64,000 nt of DNA from Kangiella koreensis DSM 16069 (GTDB lineage: Bacteria > Pseudomonadota > Gammaproteobacteria > Enterobacterales > Kangiellaceae). A program made the translations under genes and the position numbers. The notes below the pieces were generated by a model, which ran no database searches, was not told the DNA's origin, and was given only the letters and a program-made list of their open reading frames with translations. The stretch is taken from contig NC_013166.1 of NCBI RefSeq assembly GCF_000024085.1, positions 186,001 through 250,000 of the forward strand, given 5' to 3'. Positions 32,998 to 42,305 of the stretch are shown piece after piece. Positions within the stretch are counted from its first letter, which is position 1; each line of letters begins with the position of its first letter.

Positions 32998-33630
32998 TTA
33001 TACGTGCTTGGCGGTTTGAAGAGCTGATAATTGTTCCATCAAGCTACGCAGGGCCTTACCGCGATGGCTGATAGCTGCTTTCTGCTCGGGTGATAACTCG
33101 GCTGCAGCGCATTGATGCTCCGGAGCCCAGAATAAGGGGTCATAGCCAAAGCCACCATTCCCTGTCTCAGACTCTAAAATACGACCTTCCCAGCTGCCCT
33201 GGCAGATAATCGGAGTTGGGTCTTCAGCATGCTCCATAAAGACCAGAAGGCATTGGTAACGAGCGCTACGCTCGGCGGTCGGCACGCCGTTGAGTTTATC
33301 GAGTAACAAGTCGTTATTAGCCTGGTCATCGGCATTGCCTTTATGCTCTGAGTCATCCAATGCAGCAAAGCGTGCGGAATAAATGCCCGGCATGCCTTTT
33401 AAATAATCAACTTCAATACCAGAATCATCAGCAATAGCTGGCAAGCCTGTCACTTTAGCGGCATGGCGAGCTTTGATAATGGCGTTCTCAACAAAGGTGG
33501 TGCCAGTTTCTGGAACCTCGGAAACATTGAGTTCCGTTTGTGGAATTATCTGGTAATCAAAGCTGGCGAGTAGTTCGCTAAGTTCTTTAACTTTTTTAGC
33601 ATTACCAGAAGCGAGAACAATTTTTTGCAT
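32998..33630 (-). CDS. rdgB: dITP/XTP pyrophosphatase
   Basis: A 210-residue cytosolic enzyme that removes dITP, ITP and XTP from nucleotide pools. Signatures: VLASGNAKKVKEL at the start, ADDSGIEVDYLKGMPGIYSARFA in the middle, and GFGYDPLFW followed by SHRGKAL at the end. Same order with hemW as in many gammaproteobacteria. Confidence 0.97.
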   Translation of the reverse strand: MQKIVLASGNAKKVKELSELLASFDYQIIPQTELNVSEVPETGTTFVENAIIKARHAAKVTGLPAIADDSGIEVDYLKGMPGIYSARFAALDDSEHKGNADDQANNDLLLDKLNGVPTAERSARYQCLLVFMEHAEDPTPIICQGSWEGRILESETGNGGFGYDPLFWAPEHQCAAAELSPEQKAAISHRGKALRSLMEQLSALQTAKHV

Positions 33631-33683
33631 GAGTTGATATAAGTCTAAGAGGTCAGAGAAGGATTATAACGTAAAAAGTAGCC

Positions 33684-33709
33684 GCCACTTAAACAAAAGC
33701 TTAAGTGGC
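33684..33709 (-). terminator. Possible terminator after the DUF4426 gene
   Basis: GCCACTTAA and TTAAGTGGC pair perfectly (9 bp, 8-base loop); on the - strand a T5 run follows nine bases later. Confidence 0.5.
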
Positions 33710-33736
33710 ACAGGACAATTGGATGAGTCGAGAAGG

Positions 33737-34198
33737 TTATTCAGCGTAGAACTTTTGCTTAAAGCTGATGGTTTCAGGACGATCCATGCCCGGAACTTTT
33801 ATCGTGAATTCAATGTCAGTTTCTTCTTCGGGACGGAACTGAAAATCAGCAATATAGTATATGGCTTTTTCTTCTTTTATTTCTTTGAAGGCCAGCTGAC
33901 TGAACTGTGACAGATTATTGGTCACTTTGCCCTGAACGTTGGCTGGGACCGCTGGTTGTTTCGTTGGTTCGCCATCTTTATGAATGGAAACATTCAATAC
34001 AGCCGTTAAGCCACTGCGCGGGATCTTATAGTTGCTGGCGATATCAGGTTGCAAGAAAGAGCTGTTAAATGCGTTGTAATAAATGATGTAATCGCCAACT
34101 TTTTTTTCCGCGGCAACGGCAGTGTTGGACTGTAAGCCGAAAAGTAAAGATGCCACTGTGGTTAGCGAGTAAATCAACGTTGAGATTCTGGTGTGCAT
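33737..34198 (-). CDS. DUF4426 domain protein, exported
   Basis: A 153-residue periplasmic protein with a signal peptide (about 1-29, ending VAA) and a single DUF4426 beta-sandwich domain (VGDYIIYYNAFNSSFLQPDIA). Function unknown; it is usually encoded between yggT and rdgB, as here, which is the main evidence for its identity. Confidence 0.88.
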   Translation of the reverse strand: MHTRISTLIYSLTTVASLLFGLQSNTAVAAEKKVGDYIIYYNAFNSSFLQPDIASNYKIPRSGLTAVLNVSIHKDGEPTKQPAVPANVQGKVTNNLSQFSQLAFKEIKEEKAIYYIADFQFRPEEETDIEFTIKVPGMDRPETISFKQKFYAE

Positions 34199-34354
34199 AA
34201 ATACCTCCCAATATTCCCTTGAGGATGAGGTTTCCTCAGTGCTTATGAGAAAACGATTTGAAGGGTTAGTTTAATACAATATTGGGCAGTATTCATTGAA
34301 GAGTTGCCCGAATGCTCAAAAAACATTCGGGCAGAGTGATAATTGTTAAAGCTG

Positions 34355-34942
34355 TTATGGGCTAATTAGGCTAGCGCCAAAGTTATATAAAATACCCTGT
34401 AGGAAGAATAATCCAACCAAAACGATCATTGGAGACAAGTCGATAGTGCCGCCGAGCGGCGGAATGATGCGCTGAATGGGTCTTAGAATCGGACGAGTAA
34501 CCTGTATCAGGAAAATTAAACCAGGATTGTGGCGGCCGCCGCTCATAAAGCTGGCGATCATTAAACCGATAAATAGTATCAACAGCAGGTTTGAGATAAC
34601 CATGAATAAGCCCGAAATAGGGCCTAGACCAACCAACACCATAAAAAGTATAACTTGGGGAGTCAGCATCAGGGCCTCTTCCGCCGAGATGAAAAAATGC
34701 TTAATGAGAAAGATCTTACCGGTGATCAAGGCTAGCGCAATAACAAAGGAGGCCAGATTAAATTTGCCCAGATCAGGCAAGACCGACCGTAGTGGATTGA
34801 TCACTGGCGCTGTGAATTTATGGATAAATTGCGCTACGGGATTAAAAAAATCCGCGCTTCCAAGTTGCAGCAATACTCGCAATAGGAAAACCATTGCGAA
34901 CAGGTTTATAACATACTCAAGGATCGTTAATACTGGATTCAT
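34355..34942 (-). CDS. yggT: YggT family membrane protein
   Basis: A 195-residue inner-membrane protein with two YGGT repeats (about 1-90 and 100-190). Each has two hydrophobic helices and an FxxPxxxxxxRxxxP-like pattern (FTAPVINPLRSVLPDLG and VTRPILRPIQRIIPPLGG). Relatives affect osmotic tolerance or cell-surface organisation. Downstream of proC by 21 bases. Confidence 0.95.
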   Translation of the reverse strand: MNPVLTILEYVINLFAMVFLLRVLLQLGSADFFNPVAQFIHKFTAPVINPLRSVLPDLGKFNLASFVIALALITGKIFLIKHFFISAEEALMLTPQVILFMVLVGLGPISGLFMVISNLLLILFIGLMIASFMSGGRHNPGLIFLIQVTRPILRPIQRIIPPLGGTIDLSPMIVLVGLFFLQGILYNFGASLISP

Positions 34943-34963
34943 GCGTCAGAGTCTCAAGAAAAA

Positions 34964-35821
34964 TCAATCATGGTCAGGTTTGCTGGCAATTTCAGCCAGT
35001 TCTTTACCGCGAACAACAGAAGCGTTAACAGCTTTGGCAACTAATTCAGGAAGCTTGCCGTCGTTTAATACATCCAAGGCAGCTGCCGTGGTGCCGCCAG
35101 GAGATGTAACATTGCGGCGCAACTGGCTGATTTCAAGGTTGGGGTTGTCCTGTACCATGCGCGCTGCACCAAGTGCTGTTTGTGCCGCCAGTTGACGGGC
35201 GGTGGTTTCAGGAAGGCCTTGTTTCATGGCCGCTACCACTACCGATTCCATGTACAGGAAGTAATGAGCTGGGCCGCTGCCCGAAACCGCAGTGACCAGA
35301 TCCATTTGAGATTCGTCATCAACCCAGACACTAAGACCAACCGCATCAAATATGGCGGTAGCTGCTTTTTTCTGTTGCTCGCTGGTATGTTGATTGGCAA
35401 ATAAGCCAGTAGCGCCAGCACCGACTAACGAAGGTGTGTTTGGCATCGAGCGAATCACTGGCAAGCCCTTGCCCAGTAAATCTTCAATAGTTTGGCAGCC
35501 AACACCAGCAGCAACAGATATGACGCAGCAATTCAAGTCAAGCTCTTGCAAAGGCTTGCAGGCTAAGGCCATTTTCTGTGGTTTAACTGACAGCAGAAGA
35601 TAATCGGCATGTTCAGCAACATAGCCATTGTCGTTGCTGGTGTTCAGATCAGGATAGCGCTCCAGCAATGCGTCAAGTTTACCCTGACTAGGGTTGCTAA
35701 CGTAGATTTGCTTAGCTGGCAGACCTGATTGAATCAACCCGCCGAGAATACTGGCCGCCATATTACCGGCGCCGATAAATCCAATTTTTGCATTGGCGAT
35801 AGCTTGAATTGCGTCAGACAT
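34964..35821 (-). CDS. proC: Pyrroline-5-carboxylate reductase
   Basis: A 285-residue cytosolic enzyme for the last step of proline synthesis. N-terminal Rossmann motif IGFIGAGNMA; the C-terminal part has the family signature TSPGGTTAAAL and GSGPAHYF. I start at the ATG at 35821, with AAGG a few bases upstream. Additional upstream residues in frame look non-homologous. Confidence 0.96.
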   Translation of the reverse strand: MSDAIQAIANAKIGFIGAGNMAASILGGLIQSGLPAKQIYVSNPSQGKLDALLERYPDLNTSNDNGYVAEHADYLLLSVKPQKMALACKPLQELDLNCCVISVAAGVGCQTIEDLLGKGLPVIRSMPNTPSLVGAGATGLFANQHTSEQQKKAATAIFDAVGLSVWVDDESQMDLVTAVSGSGPAHYFLYMESVVVAAMKQGLPETTARQLAAQTALGAARMVQDNPNLEISQLRRNVTSPGGTTAAALDVLNDGKLPELVAKAVNASVVRGKELAEIASKPDHD

Positions 35822-35931
35822 GAGTACCTTTATTTGTTTGAGTAAAGTGAATGGACAATGTGTTTGCCAAAAGTGCGCATAGCATAACAAAGCAAGGCCT
35901 GACTGGCTATTTTACAGGCCTGTAGCACGGT

Positions 35932-36615
35932 TCAGTCGCGCTCGCCAAAAATTGCCGTGCCAAGCCTGATCATGGTGCTTCCAGCCAGGATAGCTGGTTC
36001 ATAGTCACCCGACATGCCCATTGAAAGAGTATCCAGTTGCGGATATTCAGCCTGCAACTCCTGATAAACCGAGTGAATTCGCTCGAACTGCTGAAATTGT
36101 GTTTGTGGATCGGTTTGTTTAGGGGGAAGAGCCATTAGACCGCGTAATTTTAGTCGCGGTAGTTGCATAATCTCATGAGCGAGCTTTTTGCATTCTGCAG
36201 CATTGACGCCAGCTTTTTGGCTTTCACCAAACAAATTAACCTGAATCAGTACGTTCAACGGAGACTGATCTTGCTCTCGATGTTGATTAAGCTTTTGCGC
36301 TACTTTCAGACGATCAACGCTTTGTACCCAATCAAAATGTTGCGCAATATCTTTGCATTTACGGCTTTGAATGACACCAATCATGTGCCAATTAATGTTC
36401 AGATCAGAAAGTTGGGAAATTTTATCAAGTGCCTCCTGCACCTGATTTTCGCCAAAATCACGATGTCCGGCGGCATAAGCCTCGCGGATGCTATCCGCTG
36501 GATGCCTTTTACTTACGGCGACGAATAGCACATTATGTTTAAAAATCCGACGCTTAGCGCAGGTTTTTACGATTTGTAGTTGCAGATCTGCAAGATGAGA
36601 GGCTATCCTAGACAT
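35932..36615 (-). CDS. yggS: PLP homeostasis protein (YggS/PLPBP family)
   Basis: A 227-residue fold-type III PLP-binding protein that controls free pyridoxal phosphate. The PLP lysine is in VAVSKRHP. GENQVQEA and WHMIGVIQSRKCK are conserved. The C-terminal LSMGMSGDYEPAI and STMIRLGTAIFG complete the family pattern. I take the ATG at 36615 because the family sequence starts there (MSRIASHL); no good ribosome site is visible. Divergent from pilT. Confidence 0.95.
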   Translation of the reverse strand: MSRIASHLADLQLQIVKTCAKRRIFKHNVLFVAVSKRHPADSIREAYAAGHRDFGENQVQEALDKISQLSDLNINWHMIGVIQSRKCKDIAQHFDWVQSVDRLKVAQKLNQHREQDQSPLNVLIQVNLFGESQKAGVNAAECKKLAHEIMQLPRLKLRGLMALPPKQTDPQTQFQQFERIHSVYQELQAEYPQLDTLSMGMSGDYEPAILAGSTMIRLGTAIFGERD

Positions 36616-36653
36616 ATTAATAAAACGCAATTATCAGGTGTGGGGTCTAACAT

Positions 36654-37688
36654 ATGGATATTACAGAGCTTTTAGCTTTCAGTGTAAAGAATAATGCATC
36701 GGATTTGCATATTTCCGCGGGTATGCCGCCTCTTATTCGTGTCGATGGTGACATTCGTCGTATCAATGTACCGCCATTTGAAGACAAGGAAGTGCACACG
36801 TTAATCTACGATATCATGAATGATAAGCAGCGAAAGGATTATGAAGAATTCCTTGAGGCCGACTTCTCGTTTGAATTAAAAGATTTGGCACGTTTCCGTG
36901 TGAATGCCTTTGTACAAAATCGTGGCCGTGCCGCCGTTTTTCGTACAATTCCTTCTCGCGTCTTAACTTTAGAAGAGTTAAATGCGCCAAAAATTTTCCA
37001 GGATATCTCATTAGAGCCACGCGGACTGGTTTTGGTTACGGGACCAACGGGCTCCGGTAAATCAACAACGCTGGCCGGTATGATCGATTATGTGAATGAA
37101 AATAAGCATGATCACATTCTAACCATTGAGGACCCCATCGAGTTCGTACACGAAAGTAAGAAATGTCTGGTTAACCAGCGTGAGGTTCATCGTGATACGC
37201 ACAGCTTCTCTAACGCATTGCGTTCAGCGCTTCGTGAAGATCCCGATATTATTCTGGTCGGTGAGATGCGTGACCTTGAAACTATTCGCTTAGCGCTAAC
37301 AGCGGCAGAAACTGGTCACTTGGTATTTGGTACCCTGCATACAACCTCTGCGGCTAAAACGATTGACCGTGTGGTTGACGTATTCCCTGCAGGTGAAAAG
37401 GCGATGGTTCGCTCAATGTTATCAGAATCATTACAGGCGGTTATTGCGCAAACGCTATTGAAGAAAAATGGTGGTGGCCGTGTGGCAGCCCATGAAATCT
37501 TGGTGGGTACCCCAGCTATTCGAAACCTGATTCGTGAAGATAAGGTCGCGCAAATGTACTCTGCGATGCAGACAGGTTTGTCACTTGGTATGCAGACGCT
37601 GGATCACAGCTTAAAGCAGTTGGTCAGCAAGGGTGTTGTGTCGCGCACTGATGCTCGTGCAAAAGCTAAGAGCAAAGAAGATTTCTAG
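36654..37688 (+). CDS. pilT: Type IV pilus retraction ATPase PilT
   Basis: A 344-residue cytosolic hexameric ATPase that depolymerises type IV pili. Walker A GPTGSGKST (Lys136), the Asp box, Walker B EDPDIILVGEMRDLETI, the His box TGHLVFGTLHT, and the PilT-specific C-terminal AIRNLIRE are all present. First of the pilT-pilU operon, ten bases ahead of pilU. Confidence 0.98.
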   Translation: MDITELLAFSVKNNASDLHISAGMPPLIRVDGDIRRINVPPFEDKEVHTLIYDIMNDKQRKDYEEFLEADFSFELKDLARFRVNAFVQNRGRAAVFRTIPSRVLTLEELNAPKIFQDISLEPRGLVLVTGPTGSGKSTTLAGMIDYVNENKHDHILTIEDPIEFVHESKKCLVNQREVHRDTHSFSNALRSALREDPDIILVGEMRDLETIRLALTAAETGHLVFGTLHTTSAAKTIDRVVDVFPAGEKAMVRSMLSESLQAVIAQTLLKKNGGGRVAAHEILVGTPAIRNLIREDKVAQMYSAMQTGLSLGMQTLDHSLKQLVSKGVVSRTDARAKAKSKEDF

Positions 37689-37697
37689 GAGACACAC

Positions 37698-38837
37698 ATG
37701 GATATTAATCCACTATTAAAAGCACTAATGGAGCACAAGGGTTCGGATTTGTTTATAACGGTCCACCGTCCCCCTTGTATTAAAATCAACGGACAGATTA
37801 AACCGGTAACTAAAAGTATGCTGACACCAGCTCAGGTTGAAGCCTTGATTCATTCTTCAATGAATGAAAAGCAAATGAAGGAGCTGGAAGAAAAGAAAGA
37901 ATGTCAGTATGCGATCAGTGTCGAAAATATTGGTCGTTTCCGTGCCAGTGCCTTTTATCAACGTAACCAACCTGGTTTAGTGGTTCGCCGAATTGAAACC
38001 AAAATCCCGACCACAGAAGAGCTCAAGATTCCAAGTATATTGAACGATCTGGTCATGAAAAAGCGTGGGATCATCATTTTTGTGGGCGCAACCGGTACCG
38101 GTAAATCAACTTCCTTAGCAGCGATGATTGGATATCGTAATCGAAACTCTGCTGGCCACATTATCAGTATTGAGGACCCGATTGAGTATGTGCATCGTCA
38201 TGATCAATGCATTATTACTCAGCGCGAAGTAGGGATTGATACAGAGTCGTTTGAGACGGCACTGAAAAATACTTTACGCCAGGCACCTGATGTTATTCTG
38301 ATTGGTGAGGTTCGCTCTAAAGAAACTATGGCCAATGCAATCACCTTCGCTGAGACTGGTCACTTATGTTTATGTACCTTACACGCCAATAATGCAAACC
38401 AGGCGATTGACCGTATTTTGCACTTCTTCCCCAAAGAAGAACATAGTCGAGTATTAATGGATTTATCGTTAAATACTCGTGCCATTATTGCTCAGCAATT
38501 GGTTCCTACTAAAGATGGTAAAGGCCGTCGTGCAGCGATTGAGATTCTGATTAACTCACCTTTGATTTCTGATCATATTCGTAAAGGTGAAGTTCATATG
38601 TTGAAAGAGTTGATGGCTCGTTCAAGAGAGCTTGGTATGCAAACTTTTGACCAAGCATTATTTGACTTATATGTCGAAGGTGAAATCAATTATGACGATG
38701 CATTGCTGTATGCGGACTCAGCTAATGACTTGCGTCTTAAAATTAAACTGCATGAAAAAGATGCGGACTCTCTTTCCGAGGGGACAGAGGGCTTGCAGGT
38801 GGAAATGGATGAAGACCGTGGTGGTCGAATGTTTTAA
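37698..38837 (+). CDS. pilU: PilT paralogue PilU
   Basis: A 379-residue accessory pilus retraction ATPase that assists PilT under load. Walker A GATGTGKST, Walker B APDVILIGEVRSKETM and the His box TGHLCLCTLHA. The C-terminus extends about 30 residues beyond PilT with an acidic stretch, typical of PilU. No AIRNLIRE motif. Confidence 0.96.
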   Translation: MDINPLLKALMEHKGSDLFITVHRPPCIKINGQIKPVTKSMLTPAQVEALIHSSMNEKQMKELEEKKECQYAISVENIGRFRASAFYQRNQPGLVVRRIETKIPTTEELKIPSILNDLVMKKRGIIIFVGATGTGKSTSLAAMIGYRNRNSAGHIISIEDPIEYVHRHDQCIITQREVGIDTESFETALKNTLRQAPDVILIGEVRSKETMANAITFAETGHLCLCTLHANNANQAIDRILHFFPKEEHSRVLMDLSLNTRAIIAQQLVPTKDGKGRRAAIEILINSPLISDHIRKGEVHMLKELMARSRELGMQTFDQALFDLYVEGEINYDDALLYADSANDLRLKIKLHEKDADSLSEGTEGLQVEMDEDRGGRMF

Positions 38838-38853
38838 CCCATTCAGCAGCAAT

Positions 38854-38884
38854 AAAAAGGCCAGCATAAAGCTGGTCTTTTTTA
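38854..38884. terminator. Bidirectional terminator between pilU and the EAL gene
   Basis: AAAAGGCCAGC / GCTGGTCTTTT stem (38854-38865, 38871-38882), loop ATAAA, with T-runs on both strands. Confidence 0.88.
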
Positions 38885-41143
38885 TTGCTGAGAGTAGATT
38901 AAGTCATCGCAGGAGCCGTGGTTCCATTTTTGCGAAAAATCTTTTAATTCTTGTGCGGATAGTGGCTCACTAAATAGAAACCCCTGGATATGATAGCAAC
39001 CATGTTGCTTCAGCAATTGGAGCTGAGCTTGAGTTTCGACACCTTCTGCCACTACGTCTAAATTAAACTCCCGGCCAATATCAATAATGGCTTTGCTTAT
39101 CGCTAAATCTGAATAACTGTTTGGCAATGATTTTATAAAACTCCGATCGATTTTAATGGTATCGATGGGTAGATGCTTTAAATAAGATAAAGATGAGTAG
39201 CCTGTACCAAAGTCATCGATTGCAAGAGATATACCATGGTTTTTTAATTGGGTAAGGGCATTGTTGTCTTCTGGGAAAAACTCTAAAGATATGTGTTCAG
39301 TGATTTCAATCTGTAGTATTTCAGCTGGAATGCGATAGTTCTTTAGGAGCTGGAAAAACTGCTTCATGAAAACTGGATCATGAAGGTTAAGACTGGATAG
39401 ATTAATAGCAAATTTAGGGGCTGGAAGCTCTGATTTAAGCCAGCTGGAGATATTTTCAAATAGGCTGTGTAACAACCAGATAGAAAACTCGCGAATCAGA
39501 TGATGTTTTTCAGCCAGTTGTACAAAAACTAGTGGAGAGATAGCTCTGTTGAGTTGCTTTGAATACCAACGCGAAAAGACTTCAACGCCGGTAATAGAAC
39601 TGGTTTCACAGTCAATCTGTGGCTGGAACACTAGTGAAAGTTCGTTGTTCTTGAGAGCATGATGAAATGCCTGCACTAGATTAGATTCTGTGGCCAACTG
39701 CTTAATCGAATTGCTGTGATACTGAGTGCTTTTTGCGCTGGTATTTTCTAGGGTAGACAGCGCAATATTTGCTTTATGTATTAGGTCAAAAACACCGCCA
39801 TCTTCTGGATAGCAAACACTTGCCAAATTGATTGGTGTAACCACTTCCTGCTCTTGTCCATCATGGCTTATATGCAATGGATTATTTAATACTGCGGAGA
39901 GGTGCTGTAAACGGCGGTCTATGAACTGTGAGTTGGGAGTGTTTCGGAAAGGAACAAAAATCGCCAACTGATCATGAGCTATGGAGCCAACAATATAATC
40001 ACGTGAGAAACTATTCTTAATCCGCTTTAGAGTTTGATGTTGAATGGAGTTGATAACATCCGGAGAGTAGCCAGACAGTAACGATGTCATTCTTTTAAAT
40101 TGTATGATGACCAGCAAGCCATGGTTTAGGTTAGAAAGAGTTAACTTGTGCATTTGCTCCATGAAGGTATTTTTATTAGGCAGGTCAGTGTGGTAATCCA
40201 TTTGGATTTGCCTAAGTATCGGTTTATAGATACGGCGGGTAAAAATTTTATGCAGTAAAATACTGCTTAAAGCTATTGCCATAAACAGCAACAAAATATT
40301 GGTTAAGTTGCGGTAAACAGGAGCGAATAAAGCTCGTTTATCAACTTCTGCGCTAAGCCACCAGTTGACGTGCTCGAGAGGGTACAAAACCACGATGGTA
40401 TTGTCAGTTATCAACTTCGTAGTATCGGTTGCACTTAAAGCGTTTCTTAATTGGCCAGAGTCGATACTCGAAGAAAAAAAATCAGCAGGTACTTTTGGGT
40501 CGTTGGGATCTACTGGACGTAATACCACATCACCGTTACTTTTGATGAGATTAAACTGACCATTATAGCTGACTGGAGTCGATAGAATTTTTTGGTGGAT
40601 ATCGTTGAAGGTAACATCACCAGTTACAACACCGTAAAATTGCCCCTCCATAATAATCGGCGCAGTAAAAGCGAGATAAGTGGTTGTATAGTCATCAACA
40701 CCTAAATAAGGTTCTGAGATAGTGGGAACCATCGCCTCTTTAGCATTTCGATACCAAGGGCGAAGCCTTGGGTCATAACCATCTGGAAGTGGCCAAGGGT
40801 TGGAAGTATAAAAACCATTCTCCAGGCCATAGCCTAGATATTGCAATAAACCGGTATCTGCAATTCGTTCAAAGTAAACAGGTGGAATTGATTCGTGTTT
40901 TTCTGGTGGTTTGGCGGCGATTTCATTGGCTAACCCGGTCACTACCCCAGCTCTTGATAGCATCCATTCATCTAGGGTGTTGCCAGCTATTTCAGATTGA
41001 TGAGTGAGTTGTTGGAAAGCATTTTCAAGCAGTTGTTCACGTTGTGCAAAGTAGGTTAATGCAGCAAAAACGACAAAGTTAAACCACAGAAGCGTTAGAA
41101 AGCTCCAGAGCAGTTTTTTGCCATTTGACAGTTTACTCAGCAT
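38882..41143 (-). CDS. EAL phosphodiesterase with Cache sensor and degenerate GGDEF
   Basis: A 753-residue membrane protein. An N-terminal helix (about 10-32), a periplasmic dCache-type sensor (about 40-280), a second helix (about 285-305), a GGDEF-related domain (about 330-480) and a C-terminal EAL domain (about 490-745). The GGDEF signature is absent (the equivalent is SIAHDQLAIF), so it probably does not make c-di-GMP. The EAL domain has the metal and catalytic motifs intact in the forms EVF (for EAL), NLSSLNL, EITEH, DDFGTGYSS, KIDRSFI and AEGVET, so it is likely active. It could lower c-di-GMP in response to an extracellular signal and favour motility, which fits its neighbours. Confidence 0.93.
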   Translation of the reverse strand: MLSKLSNGKKLLWSFLTLLWFNFVVFAALTYFAQREQLLENAFQQLTHQSEIAGNTLDEWMLSRAGVVTGLANEIAAKPPEKHESIPPVYFERIADTGLLQYLGYGLENGFYTSNPWPLPDGYDPRLRPWYRNAKEAMVPTISEPYLGVDDYTTTYLAFTAPIIMEGQFYGVVTGDVTFNDIHQKILSTPVSYNGQFNLIKSNGDVVLRPVDPNDPKVPADFFSSSIDSGQLRNALSATDTTKLITDNTIVVLYPLEHVNWWLSAEVDKRALFAPVYRNLTNILLLFMAIALSSILLHKIFTRRIYKPILRQIQMDYHTDLPNKNTFMEQMHKLTLSNLNHGLLVIIQFKRMTSLLSGYSPDVINSIQHQTLKRIKNSFSRDYIVGSIAHDQLAIFVPFRNTPNSQFIDRRLQHLSAVLNNPLHISHDGQEQEVVTPINLASVCYPEDGGVFDLIHKANIALSTLENTSAKSTQYHSNSIKQLATESNLVQAFHHALKNNELSLVFQPQIDCETSSITGVEVFSRWYSKQLNRAISPLVFVQLAEKHHLIREFSIWLLHSLFENISSWLKSELPAPKFAINLSSLNLHDPVFMKQFFQLLKNYRIPAEILQIEITEHISLEFFPEDNNALTQLKNHGISLAIDDFGTGYSSLSYLKHLPIDTIKIDRSFIKSLPNSYSDLAISKAIIDIGREFNLDVVAEGVETQAQLQLLKQHGCYHIQGFLFSEPLSAQELKDFSQKWNHGSCDDLIYSQQ

Positions 41144-41256
41144 TAATTCCCTTGCTGTCTCCTTGTTGTCAGTTTAAGCAGTATTGAACAAAGCCTAGTA
41201 GCTTGCAAGTCTACATTGATTATAAGCAGGTTTTAGAAGAATTGACAAATATCAAG

Positions 41257-41694
41257 TTAAGAGGTCTGGTGTTGTTCAAAGAAGCTTTTCAATATGAGCT
41301 CGGCGGCATAGGCATCGATCGGATTTTGCTTCAGCTTTTTGTAGCCACCAATTTCATACAGGTAATCTTTTACTTCGGCCGAACTTAGACGCTCATCATG
41401 TAGGTGTGTGGGAAGACCAAAGCGGCCATGCAATCTATTGGCAAATTTGCGTGCTTTTTGTGTAAGTTCCTGCTCACTATCATCCATATTGAGTGGCAGT
41501 CCAACGACAAAGGCTTCTACGTTCCATTCCCTGATCAGGTTTTCGATAAGCTTCCAATCGGGCTGGTCATTGGTTACAGCGAGAACAGTAAGTGCCTGAC
41601 TCGACATCTGGGTTCGAACACCGGTCGCAACCCCCAGTCGTTTTTCGCCAAAGTCAAAGCAAAGATAACGCTGAGCAGTGGTTAAGGTTGTCAT
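41257..41694 (-). CDS. ruvX: Holliday junction resolvase-like protein RuvX
   Basis: A 145-residue RNase H-fold protein (YqgF) with a role in 16S rRNA 5'-end processing. Active-site Asp in CFDFGEKRLGVATG, plus GLPLNMDD and DERLSSAEV. Starts where yqgE stops (TGATG overlap), so the two are coupled. Confidence 0.96.
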   Translation of the reverse strand: MTTLTTAQRYLCFDFGEKRLGVATGVRTQMSSQALTVLAVTNDQPDWKLIENLIREWNVEAFVVGLPLNMDDSEQELTQKARKFANRLHGRFGLPTHLHDERLSSAEVKDYLYEIGGYKKLKQNPIDAYAAELILKSFFEQHQTS

Positions 41695-42257
41695 CAGGCG
41701 TGACCTTCCTGATCAGCTATTTGGGTCCAGTCTATACCTAGCAGCTTAGTCGCTTTTAACCAGCGTTCTTCGGGACGAGTTTTAAAAATGATCTCTTTAT
41801 CAGCTGGAGCAAATAACCAGGAATTTTCTTCCATTTCTTTTTCAAGCTGGCCTTCCTCCCAGCCAGCATAACCCAAAGCAATAACCACATCCTCTGGACC
41901 TTGCTGGGTCGCAATAGCCTGCAAAATATCTTCTGAAGTAGAAAGGGCAATTTCATCACTGATAGTTAATGAGGATTCCCAGCTACCGATCGGACTATGC
42001 AAAATAAAGCCTCGCTCGCGATCTACAGGGCCACCAGCCAGTAGCAAGCGCTCGTCACTTTGATCGCTGCTGGTGTCAATATTCAGGTGCTTAAATAATT
42101 CATCATAAGTCGCTTCTAGTGGCAAACTTAGCACGATACCCAAAGCCCCTTGCTCATTATGCTCACAAATGTAGGTGACACTACGCGAAAAAAAAGGGTC
42201 ATGCAGGCTGGGCATGGCAACTAGCAGATGATTGGCTAAAGATTGAATCGCTTCCAT
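41694..42257 (-). CDS. yqgE: YqgE/AlgH family protein
   Basis: A 187-residue protein of the UPF0301 family. Conserved blocks: NHLLVAMPSLHDPFFSRSVTYICEHNEQGALGIVL and GGPV, and the ALGYAGWEEGQLEKE pattern. Function not established; the gene usually sits before ruvX and after gshB as here. Confidence 0.94.
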   Translation of the reverse strand: MEAIQSLANHLLVAMPSLHDPFFSRSVTYICEHNEQGALGIVLSLPLEATYDELFKHLNIDTSSDQSDERLLLAGGPVDRERGFILHSPIGSWESSLTISDEIALSTSEDILQAIATQQGPEDVVIALGYAGWEEGQLEKEMEENSWLFAPADKEIIFKTRPEERWLKATKLLGIDWTQIADQEGHA

Positions 42258-42305
42258 GTTGAAATGAACACTTAGAAAATAGGTTTGTGAATAGGATCTA
42301 TTGTA